DNA of 12,089 bases from positions 1-12,089 of the forward strand of contig JAAAUF010001109.1 of the NCBI GenBank assembly GCA_015499985.1, written 5' to 3'. Positions 1 to 9,232 of the stretch are shown here, piece by piece. This DNA is from Haplosporangium gracile. Taxonomy: Eukaryota > Mortierellomycota > Mortierellomycetes > Mortierellales > Mortierellaceae. Numbering within the stretch: the stretch's first letter is position 1; every line of letters starts with the position of its first letter. The notes under the pieces are model-generated. The model saw only the letters and a program-made list of their open reading frames with translations, searched no databases and was not told the DNA's origin. The position numbers and the translations under genes are program-made.

Positions 1-540
1 ATGTAATCTTTATGCTTTTTGGGTATTTATTTTTATATCCTTTTGAACGGTGAGGACTGCCCGATGAAAGGGAAGGGATGGTACGAAGGGTATATGTATG
101 GTTGGAGGAACAAACGCTTCAGGCTGGGTGGGACTCTCTCTCTCTCTCGCTCTTGCTCTTCTTCAACGGGCGGACACGAATGACCTACTGGTGCCCATGT
201 GAAAAAATATATTGTCTCGACGTAGTAGATATACATTCGTTCAGTCAACCCAGATGCGCACTTTCCGTGGAGAAGTAATGGACCATAGGCAAATAGACAG
301 ATACGTTTGGCGGGACAGTTTGGGGGAAGGTAGGAAAAAGGTGGAAGAAAATAGTTTGGGAACGAGAGAAGGGCTCAGTCCAAGGGATTGGAATGGTTGC
401 ATGGTATACAAGCAGACTGGGCCTTGCTTGGGCTTTAGTCTTTTCCTTCTTTGTTGCGTGTTGACATCTATTCCCCCTTCTCCCAGCCACGCCCTATTTT
501 TAGTCCCTTGTGTGGCACTGATACCAACCAGCCAACCTGA
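1..540. other. left flank with no supported gene
   Basis: No reading frame here combines an ATG, coding-like composition and a recognisable family. The first 50 bases are AT- and T-rich and could be the 3' untranslated end of a gene lying to the left. From about 430 onward the plus strand becomes pyrimidine-rich and merges into the leader of the rhomboid gene. A short CT microsatellite lies inside. Open frames on both strands are short and low in complexity, so I call none of them. Confidence 0.5.
134..148. repeat. short CT microsatellite
   Basis: Fifteen bases of uninterrupted alternating C and T (seven and a half CT units), followed by further degenerate CT sequence. No function is implied beyond local low complexity. 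Confidence 0.8.
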
Positions 541-680
541 ACGCCCTCCACTTGCTCGCTTCCCACTCTCCTGCCTTCTTCTCATCGCCTCCCTCTTTTG
601 CATCTTTTTCCTTCTTATCCCTCTTACTCTCCAAAATCAATCTACTCATTCGTCCCCAGCACAATTGGTTATCTTCTTTA
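541..680 (+). promoter_or_regulatory. pyrimidine-rich 5' leader of the rhomboid gene
   Basis: Strongly CT-rich on the plus strand, ending immediately at the first in-frame ATG at 681. Pyrimidine tracts of this kind are common just upstream of fungal start codons and often surround the transcription start. There is no ATG between about 540 and 681, so ribosome scanning would reach 681 first. I saw no convincing TATA box. Confidence 0.45.
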
Positions 681-2789
681 ATGTCATACAGCAAAAACAC
701 AAAGCCAGAATGGAGAGACAACGACTACGATGACAGCTATAATAGACATCAGCGCCCAGAGTCAAATCCTCAGTCATCTCACTTCAACGATGACCGCCAT
801 CAAGCCGGCTATAGCTCCTCCACCTCAGAGTCCTATCACCATCAAGGCTCGGTCTCGCAGGGCCATGACGAAGGGAATGACCAGTATCCCGTCGGTCGGC
901 CCTTGAGCTACTTCCCAACACACCATCAACCTCTCAGCCAGCAAGAGTACGATGACGAACAGCAGCGAACTGGCAATTACCATCAAATGGCCCCCCTGCA
1001 GAACGCTCCGTCGCCCCTGAGCAGTCGGCAAGAATGGACCTATCAGGGAGGAGGAGGAAGAGGGTCTCCCCCTTCAGACATTCCACTTGTCGGTATCGAC
1101 ATTGTCTCATCCAACCTGGAGGCTACTCGCCAAGGAACCCAATACTCTGATACCAGGACGGCAGAGAACATGGCCCATAACCACGGAACCGATAGCAAGT
1201 CTGCCTATACCGTAGCTGGAGGAACCGGCAACTCTCAGAATCAACAGTACGGACAGCACAACAACACCAACTATGGACAAGAGCAGGATCATGCTCTCCC
1301 AGCCTTACCTCTCAACCCCAACAGCGATGAGGGACAAGTGGAAGGTCAGTATCCCGGAGGTGAACCCATTCCTAAAGTTCTTTTGGATCCTAAGGTACAA
1401 CGCCAGCTCAACAACAGAAAGGTCTGGAGACCATGGTTCGTCTGGATCATTTCTGCAGCCCAGATCGGCGTGCTCATCTATGAAATTTTCAAGGGCTATC
1501 AAAGAACAGGCCGTATCATCGAGACACAACCTTTCAACCCTATGATCGGCCCCGGAACAGGGGTAAGTTCTCGACCTTCGAGTGTTTGCTCGTGTATCGG
1601 ATGACATTTGGGCGGCGGTTTACTTGTGCAAGACACTTACACTTTTCTTCGTTCATAAACGCCGTAGACAATTATTGCTGTCGGAGCACGGTTTGTACCA
1701 TGTATGAGGAGTACCTATCTGGACAACCAGAACCTTCAGTGTCCAGATAACACCACCGCCATCTGCACCATCTCCGACATCTGTGCATTCACTCCCATCT
1801 CTTCGACCGGAAAGGCGCCCGATCAATGGTTCCGTTTTATCACGCCGGTGTTCCTGCATGGGGGTGTCCTTCATTTACTCTTCAACCTCTTATTCCAGAT
1901 GAGGACGGGCGCCGATCTGGAGAGAGACATGGGCTGGTGGCGCTTTGCCATTATCTACATGACTTCGGGAATCGCTGGCTTTATTTTTGGTGGCAATTTC
2001 GCACCTATCTTGTCTCGTGAGTACCCAGCCCATTGTCAACGTCGTTGTTCCAATATGGCATATCCTGGTTGCAAGAAAGCGCACTAACTTTTGTCCAATT
2101 GTCCATTACTTGTGGTCAATAGCCTCGATGGGAGCGTCAGGAGCTCTATTTGGACTCATTGGATGCCTCGTTCTTGACCTAATTCAGAACTGGAAGCTGG
2201 TTGTGCGACCATGCTGGGAGCTAAGCAAGGTAACGAGCTGCCAAAAAATACAAGCATTCAATGAAGATGTACAACGCAATGTTTCAAACGGTCGACTCAC
2301 CTCTTGTTTACCGGCTCTACTGCTTAATATAGCTCTCGTTAATGATTCTCGTGTCGTTCGCGTTTGGTCTGCTTCCGTTCCTGGATAATTTTGCGCATAT
2401 CGGAGGCTTCATCGCAGGAATCCTGACTGGACTAGTCTTTATGCCTGTGGTCTACTTTTCGAAAAGAGACAAGTATATCAAGCTAGGATTGAGGGTCATC
2501 GCCTTGCCCCTGATTGCCATGTTGATTGTCCTGGGCCTAACAAACTTTTACAAAGGCGCCAATAACTGCAGCTGGTGCAGGTACTTGAGGTAATTACAAA
2601 GATAGTGAACTTGAGCGAATGATTATTCTTCAGTCGTCATGTTGTCTAACAGACTTTGGTGAGAACCTGCATTTACTAATGTTTATTACTTTTTGCGTCT
2701 ATTGTTATAGCTGTCTACCAATTAATGGATGGTGCGATGCTTTCGACACCCCACCAGGCGCACCTTCGAACGGAACGACAGGACGCTGA
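681..2789 (+). CDS. rhomboid-family intramembrane serine protease (five exons)
   Basis: Exons are 681-1562, 1668-2016, 2123-2229, 2333-2589 and 2711-2789. All four introns are GT-AG and phases match, giving a product of 557 residues. Rhomboids cleave transmembrane substrates inside the membrane using a Ser-His dyad. Residues 1 to about 275 are hydrophilic, rich in Gln, Asn, Ser, His and Gly, and probably disordered and cytosolic. The first membrane helix starts near residue 277 (PWFVWIISAAQIGVLIYEIF), followed by GARFVPCMR (300-308) and a loop with several Cys. The HxxxN helix has His363 and Asn367, the GASGA motif gives catalytic Ser416, and FAHIGGF gives catalytic His468. A further hydrophobic helix follows, suggesting the 1+6 topology of secretase-type (RHBDL-like) rhomboids. 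The C-terminal tail has Cys in NCSWCRYLSCLPINGWC, a pattern I associate with fungal members. The upstream in-frame region lacks an ATG, so 681 is the start. The enzyme looks active; its substrate and its membrane (probably secretory pathway rather than mitochondria, since no targeting presequence is seen) are inferred. Confidence 0.9.
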
Positions 2790-2998
2790 GGCGCGTTATC
2801 CGCTAGATTTTCTCAATACATATTACGTACGCCAACACTTGAACCATGAGTTGTTTGTAAATTGGGCTTTTTTTTTTGCGATGTAATTTTCGTTCATATG
2901 TACGTCTGCGGCCGTGCTTTTGAATGATAATTACATCAAAAAACCCCCCTAACCTCTTTAAATGTTATGTTTTTTTTGGATGTTTTGGGCTTCGAAAG
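2790..2998. other. spacer after the rhomboid gene with T, A and C runs
   Basis: Probable 3' untranslated and intergenic sequence. It contains a run of ten T at 2868-2877 and six A followed by six C at 2938-2949. These could mark transcript ending, or the left edge of the decayed locus that follows. I found no clear target-site duplication or terminal inverted repeat to decide between these. Confidence 0.4.
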
Positions 2999-3116
2999 AC
3001 GCCTAATATCCACCATCGCCCCCCTTCTTCCACAACCCGCCCCCTATCAAACGATCCACTCGCGCTCTTCCCACACTTTCCCATACCTCTTTCACTCCAC
3101 CTTCCACCCAACAACT
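2999..3116 (+). promoter_or_regulatory. CT-rich leader of the decayed Fanzor-like gene
   Basis: Plus-strand sequence dominated by C and T, ending in CCCAACAACT directly before the ATG at 3117, with A at -3 and G at +4. It resembles the leader of the rhomboid gene and supports 3117 as the ancestral start codon of the pseudogene. Being assigned to a dead gene, its present activity is doubtful. Confidence 0.4.
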
Positions 3117-3888
3117 ATGGAGCCAGATTCTGGCCAGGTACAGATCCAGATCCACGAGCTTGCCTCACCTCTTGTTTTTTAAATTCATGGTCAACCGCGA
3201 TTATTAGACTCATATTCACGCCTCGTTTATTCTTCTTTGACTCTTTTGCATTCACCTCAGAAGGAACATAGACTGGGCATGATGGAACTAGGCTCAGAAA
3301 GCTCGAGAGACTCCACGAATTTACTACAGCTGTAATGTCTGATGCTGACAAGGTATGCTTTGCTTATTGTATACTCACTGCTTTTGCTGTGCAGCTCTTA
3401 CTCTGCCAACTTTGTCTTCGAAACAACGTGCACTGACCAGTAGTCTTTTATTTTTAAATTCGTATTGGCAATAGGATCGCTTGACTATGCAGTTGACACG
3501 GCATGGGGACCCAGGACAAGAACACTAGGAGAATCAGTGCAGGATCCTGCCTGCAATCGCCCAGAAGTTCGAGAGTGTCGCTGAAGACTCGTTTCTCAAA
3601 AAAATCATTCGGGGGGCGCGTGGAATCGATCATAAAGACTTTGGCCCGCGCACAGCTGGTGGAGGAAGATGCCCTCACCTCTTGTCCATTCTCGACGCTG
3701 TCCCACATTATCGAGAACGACCTCCTCAACCCACACACGAGGTTGGCGACTCTTCCTTTATCTCTATGCATCGAATCCGGTGACCGTACCATGACTGTGT
3801 GGGCACGAACGGCCCTTTCATTCGAGCTGCTGGCGAGACATCTCCAGTGCACGATCATCATATTCTCTGCAATCAAGGAGCCATGCAA
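3117..3888 (+). other. first two exons of the decayed gene (N-terminal module)
   Basis: The start reads MEPDSGQVQIQIHELASPLVF. It meets a stop at 3180 in a run of six T (3175-3180). One extra T would continue into LNSWSTAIIRLIFTPRLF, which runs into a TAG at 3269 and then to DADK at the donor 3353. After an intron of 140 bases, exon 2 (3493-3888) holds one frame across 132 codons with stops at 3526 and 3781. Readable stretches include RILPAIAQKFESVAEDSFLK and YHDCVGTNGPFIRAAGETSP. No domain is recognised. The frame was chosen because intron phases agree (phase 0) on both sides. A competing open frame over the same DNA is longer but ignores the splice sites. Confidence 0.5.
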
Positions 3889-3976
3889 GTATCGTTTTGG
3901 TCAGAGTAGCGGAGCTATATGCTTTTTCTACAAAAAACATACCCTTGATGGAATCTCAGACTATGCTGTTCTCAAG

Positions 3977-5227
3977 GTCAAATCATCATGTCTGTCGTCC
4001 GTCCCTTGGTCGACTGGTCGGCCACTTCGTTCGCCTGCAACATCTCCCGAGACACATACAACGTCTTTGTCAGCTGCTGAGCCGACATCATCGCCACCCT
4101 CACCGTCGTTGTCTATCTCCGAGTGGCCTCCCCTCCTGTCTCGGATAAACCAGATACATCATCTTCTTCGTTGAGCGCACGGCCATCCGTCATTTCATCC
4201 TCTTCGTCAAGTGTGTTGCCAGATCCGTTATCGGCATCGTCTTCGTCCAGGTCCCTTTGGCCCACCACCACCATAACGTCATCCTCGTCGTCTCCCATAA
4301 CTTCTGACTCTACGGCATCTGCGTTGGCTCCAAAAGGTCCTCCCTTAGCTACGTTTCGCCAGAAGAAGAGGTGCATGAAGTACGCCCCGCATGACTTGAG
4401 GGAATATTTAACTATTTCAAAACTAAAAGTCTGCTTTACGGCAGCATGGTAAGTTATTATTACAATTATTACTAATATTTTGCAAATATCGCGTAAAACT
4501 TATTGATATCGATATTGACCATGCCATGTTCCTTTTTATCATCTCTGAACTAGCGACGAGAAGGCCAAGGAGAAAGTTGACAAGGAGGTAGAAAGGATGC
4601 GGATGAAGCGGAAACGTACAGAGGCATTCGATGATGTGTTTACTGCACAGAAGGCTGCAGCTTTTGACGCATTGAGAGGTAGGCCCTCCGTCCCCCAAGA
4701 ATTGGTCGACCGAGCTACCGACATTGTCAAAACCTCCCACCCTAACACGGACACTTTCTTCAAACATAATCTGACAACACAGCTCCACACCCCGTATCGA
4801 CAGGAACAGTACAGAGAGAGTCTTCGACTCAACTTTGATGAGGCATGGACTGCTGCAACCAATCTACACAACCCCAACGCCACCGCCCAAGCAGGCAGCG
4901 GCACTTCTACTCTCGTCAGTCAAGGCGATATGACAGCCGGAGAGTCAGGGGATTATCTGCCAGACGAGGACGAGGATGGCATTGCGGACTTGATGGAGGG
5001 TGAGGCCAAGGAGAGGGAGACGAAGCGATTGCGGACTGTTACCGTGCCGTTGAAGGGTATCATCAGGAAAAGCTACTCGACTGTGCTGTGGATCAGGATT
5101 GCAGCGAAAAGCCTAAAAAAGTGGTCAGACAGTAGACAAGATGCACACTATCTTGAAGGAGAAGTACGAGCCGCTTACAAATGCAGTGGATGAATTGGCT
5201 TGTATCGTAAGAAAAGCAACGCTCCTG
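3977..5227 (+). other. exons 3-4: Ser-rich linker and basic/acidic helical region
   Basis: Exon 3 opens with a Ser/Thr/Pro-rich stretch (VKSSCLSSVPW...). It changes frame near 4130, continues Ser-rich (SSSSLSARPSVISSSSSS) and ends in FRQKKRCMKYAPHDL. The donor at 4449 splits a Cys codon that is completed at 4554. Exon 4 is highly charged: DEKAKEKVDKEVERMRMKRK, then RGRPSVPQELVDRATDIV, then an acidic patch DEDEDGIADLMEGE. After a shift near a run of six A (5115-5120) the frame becomes MHTILKEKYEPLTNAVDELA up to the donor at 5228. The composition suggests a disordered linker followed by helices. I recognise no named domain. Confidence 0.5.
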
Positions 5228-5344
5228 GTAAGGCATTGGTATCACGATTGTGTATGTACATCATTTATCAGTTCGATTTTAGGTAGGGCTGTAATCCAAC
5301 GCTAATTATTTATATTTTTCAATTGCTTTTCTTGAACACAATAG

Positions 5345-7831
5345 CTTGGTAAAAACGCATTCACTATGCCTGGATCAAGAGTGCCCAATACACTAAACAA
5401 TACCGATCAACAGCAACTAACAATATTTGACATATGCAAGGACCTTATACCGCCAACTTTTGTTGTCAGAACGCCGATCCCATCCATTCTTGTTCTCGCA
5501 TGTATCCCGCCGCAACTAGAGGAGTACATCAACGCCTCTACCAAATGACCCGAAAGCCTTTGGAGCTCTGATTGCAGAACCTGTTCTCTTACCACCATCT
5601 TGGGTTCTTGTACTCCTCTTTCCTCAGCCCAAAGGGGATCAAGCTGGGGTCTGATAAAAAGCATCTTTAGTGGGCAGAGTTGGCCAAGTATATCAAGCCT
5701 CCACCGCTGACCGTTTTGAAGTCGACATAGACGCCTGGCAAGCCTCATCCTATGAGACAGTTTTTTGTGATTACCGAACGGAACTTGCGACCAACTTTAC
5801 TAACATGTGGAACGGGCCATTGTACTCCAAGGCACTCGACTTTTTGCTGCGTTCCTCCCTGCGCTTCCAGTTGGCACCTGATCGAGAGATGAGGTACTAC
5901 GCGAGGGTGCAGGAACTTGCCCAAAAGAAACTGCAATAGAGAGGCTGCGACAGGAAGAGACCGTTGACCTTCAAGGCTTGGAAAGACCAGACAGAAGATA
6001 TGGAACAGGAACTGGGAGAGCTTCTTGCTTGAGGAGGCATAAGAACGGACCGGATCGTGGCTTTTCTGTCATTGGTGGCCGATCAGGCCGTTCGGGAGCC
6101 CGAGGTGGTTAGAGAGGCTCGTAGTGGGTCGGTCTTCGATCGTGCCGATTTGGTTGAGGAGACACATTTGATTTTGGAGATTACTGAGGAGGCGCTAGAT
6201 GAAGTGGGAAAGGAGGAAGTGGAACAGAAAGCACAGACAGGCATTCCAGGTAACCAAATGAGGGCTAGGACAATGCAACATTTTGGACAAAAGAACGAAT
6301 GTTATTGATGCTGCCAATATTCCTTATACTTACTAACATTGGCCTGTTTGACTGTATTCAATAACTGTCTTTAGATTCACTCCGACCCAAGGAACTCCCG
6401 AGCTCATCTGAAAGGAGTACAAGCGGTTACCAAGATTCTGTTGGAGTCGCTTAATCTTGACGTATCGCGCTTGAACACAGCATGGGTTCGCCGGACTGCC
6501 CATAAACCGGAAGGCTTCGCGGACGCGGAATGCCAAACAGTCGTCGAGCTTTGAAGCTCTGGACCCATATATGCCAAAACGAGTTCCGGGCTCCTCTGGC
6601 AAGACATCACCGCCCACTGCCAACGCTGCGAGCATGATTCTGGTTGTGCTTCTCTCAAGTCATTTATTGCAATACACGGGATACTCGCAATACGCACGGA
6701 GATTCGCCCCGGCGCTATCTGTAGCCTCCTTGCATCCCATTCCGCTCGTCGCAGCATCTATCTAAGACACGCTCTGCTGGAAGGCTCCCAATAATTTCGA
6801 TATTTACGACAGCAACCACAAGTCCATCACATCTGTAACAACCGCTACGAAGAACAGGAATGATACTTTTACCAACTTTTTCGATCTGGACGTCATGTAC
6901 AGGCTCTGTTGCAAATACAAGCTCTGCTTTGCCTTTCGGTATGTTTTTCTTTTTCTGTCTCTTACAGTCCATGCTCAAAATATTATTTGTGCACTCAGAG
7001 AAGAAAAAAGTTTCAAAGTCGCAACTTCTTTTTCTTTTATTAAACTTACCTTTGTGAATTGGTACACTGTTTGCTTGCTGGGCGCAGTTATTCCGGAAGG
7101 AGCGGACCGGAGCAAGAGTGCCCCTATACTCAGCATGTTGGATGGGTCCAAAAAGGATAAATTCAAAAGGTGTGCCGGCACCAATTGGACTAGAGAAGGG
7201 CAATGGACAGGAATCACTCAGACAATGGCGTTGCAGCGGTTGACGGATATTAACAACTAGATCAAGGATGTCGAGGCAAGGCAGAAGCCGAAGCGAGATC
7301 TATGGCTAGAAGCGGACAGGATTCAACATGACGCTGCAATGCACCAACGTAAAGTCGCCAAATCTTGCTCTCGACAAAAGCACAAACAACAATCAATAAC
7401 CAACCTAAACCAGCAAAGAGCGATCAGGAGCAACAGGTTGAGACGGAGCTAAGATCGGCGAGGAAGACTGCGGATACGTCGTTCCTGAGTTGGCCGCAAA
7501 AGGACGATGAACTTCGGATTGCGAAAGCCACTCGCTATGCGCTTCATAGACTGTTGAAAACAAACCGAACTATGATCTACCCTCACAGCAATACTCCTAC
7601 GAGGCGCGACCAACCTGCGCGAACCCTGCAGCAGTGGCGAAAACAGAAAACCTTTCATCGACTGCCTTTTGGATGCAGTGCTGGCTGATCCGACACGAGC
7701 CAATGGGTTCGACGTTGACGACCCTGATTTGTGCAAGCTCGACCTGTCAAGCACAACAACATTGAAACGTGTTACACAGTCTATCAGACAGTACTTTGTG
7801 CTCACCAAAAATCGCTTTGAGCTTCTCGCGG
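5345..7831 (+). other. exons 5-7: degraded central region with coiled coil
   Basis: Exon 5 begins LGKNAFTMPGSRVPNTLNN and meets a stop at 5543. A later frame (about 5670-6249) reads MWNGPLYSKALDFLLRSSLR and VEETHLILEITEEALDEVGK, with stops at 5937 and 6030. Exon 6 contains LNTAWVRRTAHKPEGF, then VASLHPIPLVAASI with a stop at 6763, then FTNFFDLDVMYRLCCKYKLC. Exon 7 has a basic, probably coiled-coil part (IKDVEARQKPKRDLWLEADR, then EQQVETELRSARKTADTS) spread over two frames, then RTMIYPHSNTPTRRDQPART and DPTRANGFDVDDPDLCKLDL. The region is continuous across conserved splice phases and leads into the nuclease part, so I treat it as the same gene. No catalytic motif is placed here. Confidence 0.45.
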
Positions 7832-7943
7832 GTAAGAGACACGTCCTCTTTTTTTTTTGCATGCGTGCATGCTTCATTTCTAAAAAGGCAAACGGATAAC
7901 GGCAAACCGCTTACAGTACCCCTTTTATCTTTTCACTCACTAG

Positions 7944-8664
7944 CTGTGGAAATCTTGGAGGAGTCAAAGCCTAGCCATGAACAGGAAGAAGCAACTGTCG
8001 TCTTCCCTCCGGTCCACAGCATCACTGCAGGTCAGATCAACGATTCATCGTTCACAGCCAAACACCAAAGGCGACGACAGAAGCGACTAGCAGCAGATGC
8101 GTCGGAGGCTGATGCGACTCGCAGCGCACTGGTGGATCTTTCCCAGAACTTTATCAACAATGTGATGACTATTAAAGAAGTGGAAGCCGCTCAAGAGGTT
8201 CGCCGACAATCTCGAAAGCCCTGACGAGACTTTGAGAATGCGGATTGAAGGATGCGCGACCTACGTACACAGGAGTTGCGGACAACGCGTGTACATGCGA
8301 CTCTTGCAGCACGGCAGCGCCACAAGGTCAAGGACATCGTTCTTGCAGAGTCCAGGGATGCTACAGCTCTGGATCATCATATTGAGGCATCTGTCAAGTC
8401 CAACAACGTCAAGCCTGATCTCTTCAAGGCCGTTGTCTTTGAAGATATCCCAGATGTCGCCGCCAAGTCCGAGGATGCCAACCCGAGATCAGCAGGAGTG
8501 CTAGGGATCAATCCAAGTATGCCAACCCCGAGGCGGTCAGGTATGTTACGGACCAACCCAAAATTATTGAAGATCCTACCAGCAAAGAAAGGTTGAATGC
8601 GTCGATCAAGCGCAAAGGCATTGCTATTGAGACGATCGAGATACAGGGGCGACGAGGAGTAAAA
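7944..8664 (+). other. exon 8: Fanzor-like region before the zinc ribbon
   Basis: The first codon is completed across the intron 7832-7943 (phase 1). The frame reads AVEILEESKPSHEQEEATVV and VHSITAGQINDSSFTAKHQR, then a basic patch (RRRQKR), then VEAAQEVRRQSRKP. Two stops (8222, 8246) interrupt RDFENAD and RMRDLRTQELRTTRVHATLA, both still in the same frame. The arrangement of an ITAxQ(I/V)xD segment, a basic stretch and an RDFE...RAQELRT-like segment resembles the part between RuvC-I and RuvC-II of long Fanzor proteins as I remember them. That comparison is from memory and not aligned. After a shift near 8530 the exon ends in RKGIAIETIEIQGRRGVK at the donor 8665. Confidence 0.55.
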
Positions 8665-8789
8665 GTAAGCACATTGTTTGGTTCTAGGGTCTGCGATGTG
8701 AAGATGCTTATGTACTGGTGATTCTCAATTTCTTAACGTTTATGTGATTGACCATATGCTTTCCGCGTCTTCTATGTGCCTATGTGTAG

Positions 8790-9181
8790 GCCAAGTTACC
8801 TAAAAAAAACGTCACTACCGTGGTCTTGCACGGCCCAGCAGGGACAGCGGTAGAGTCAAGAATCAAAGGACACGCCAAACGAGGAGGGTCGAAACTAGCG
8901 CAACAACACTGCAGACAGGAGCAGTTGCTCACATGAACGAAAACCGCACCAGCCAGGTGTGCAGCTGTTTCTTCGTTCCAGTATCCTTGTCTCGCGCTTC
9001 TCGGTCCAAGGATGGAAACTCCAAAACTATTCGTTCAAACGGGTCTGTCGACCGCAAGAACCCACTTTGCCCTCGGTGACGCGCTGGGCGAGAATCAATG
9101 GGACGAGAGGCCAATACCGCCAACAATATCGCGATATCTGGGGGGTGGTCAAAATGGCAAAGATGGGAAATACTAAGGTAG
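8790..9181 (+). other. exon 9: TnpB/Fanzor zinc ribbon and RuvC-III remnant
   Basis: The exon opens AKLPKKNVTTVVLHG, then ESRIKGHAKRGGSKL, a typical approach to the final catalytic block. A shift near 8920 leads to MNENRTSQVCSCFF at 8933. NExRTSxxC is the hallmark turn before the TnpB/Fanzor zinc ribbon. The second knuckle is NPLCPR followed by a TGA at 9077 where more sequence should follow. The same frame then gives GREANTANNIAISG (9101-9142). Families usually have RDxNAAxNIA, where the Asp is the last RuvC residue; here the codon is GAG (Glu, 9107-9109). The first Cys pair is spaced C-x-C instead of C-x2-C. After 9142 the sequence no longer looks like the family and stops at 9179. These changes would leave the nuclease inactive even without the frameshifts. 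Confidence 0.7.
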
Positions 9182-9188
9182 TATTTCC
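9166..9188. repeat. perfect 10-bp inverted repeat beyond the Fanzor remnant
   Basis: GGAAATACTA (9166-9175) and its exact reverse complement TAGTATTTCC (9179-9188) are separated by AGG. The transcript could fold into a compact hairpin. It sits within 30 bases of the last recognisable Fanzor residue and covers the apparent stop codon. Guide RNAs of this family are encoded at or overlapping the 3' end of the nuclease gene, so it could be a remnant of a guide-RNA scaffold or element end. It could also be chance. Confidence 0.6.
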
Positions 9189-9232
9189 ATTTAAGGGTGT
9201 TCTCAGCCTATCATTTTGTTTCAGTTCAAAGA

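Larger units (their letters stand above)
3117..9181 (+). pseudogene. decayed multi-exon Fanzor-like (eukaryotic TnpB-related) gene
   Basis: Nine exons can be chained by protein continuity: 3117-3352, 3493-3888, 3977-4448, 4554-5227, 5345-6249, 6375-6938, 7088-7831, 7944-8664 and 8790-9181. All eight introns begin GT, end AG and are 88-149 bases. In-frame stops seen include 3526, 3781, 5937, 6030, 6763, 7258, 8222, 8246 and 9077. Apparent frameshifts lie near 3179, 4130, 5120, 5545-5660, 6450, 6550, 7150-7370, 7650, 8530 and 8920. The last two exons carry the diagnostic TnpB/Fanzor C-terminus (see the separate entry). Fanzors are RNA-guided DNA endonucleases related to the TnpB proteins of bacterial transposons. 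Summed exons reach about 5.1 kb (about 1,700 codons), long for the family. The N-terminal part may therefore be an extension or a second decayed gene. I could not place a RuvC-I Asp with confidence. No intact product is expected. Confidence is high for a broken gene, moderate for the Fanzor assignment and lower for a single gene. Confidence 0.7.

Noticed and set aside
552..680. Extension of the rhomboid frame upstream of 681
   Set aside because: The extension begins with TTG and has no ATG; the sequence is a CT-rich leader.
2868..2949. T10 and A6C6 runs as transposon ends
   Set aside because: No matching sequence or target duplication was found on the right side of the relic, so they are recorded only as features of the spacer.
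3503..4174. A 223-codon plus-strand open frame whose middle part resembles an OTU-type cysteine protease (WAR...SFELLARHLQCTIIIFS, YRFG, HTLD)
   Set aside because: It crosses a plausible intron (3889-3976), lacks an OTU Cys motif, and competes with a frame that keeps splice phase with both neighbours. The resemblance is probably chance in a shifted frame.
4113..4376. Minus-strand acidic Asp/Glu/Val-rich frame
   Set aside because: It is the complement of the Ser-rich plus-strand linker; the low complexity is enough to keep both strands open.
6333..6757. Minus-strand open frames of 100-117 codons
   Set aside because: They are shadows of the decayed plus-strand exon 6, which carries the protein-like reading and correct splice sites.
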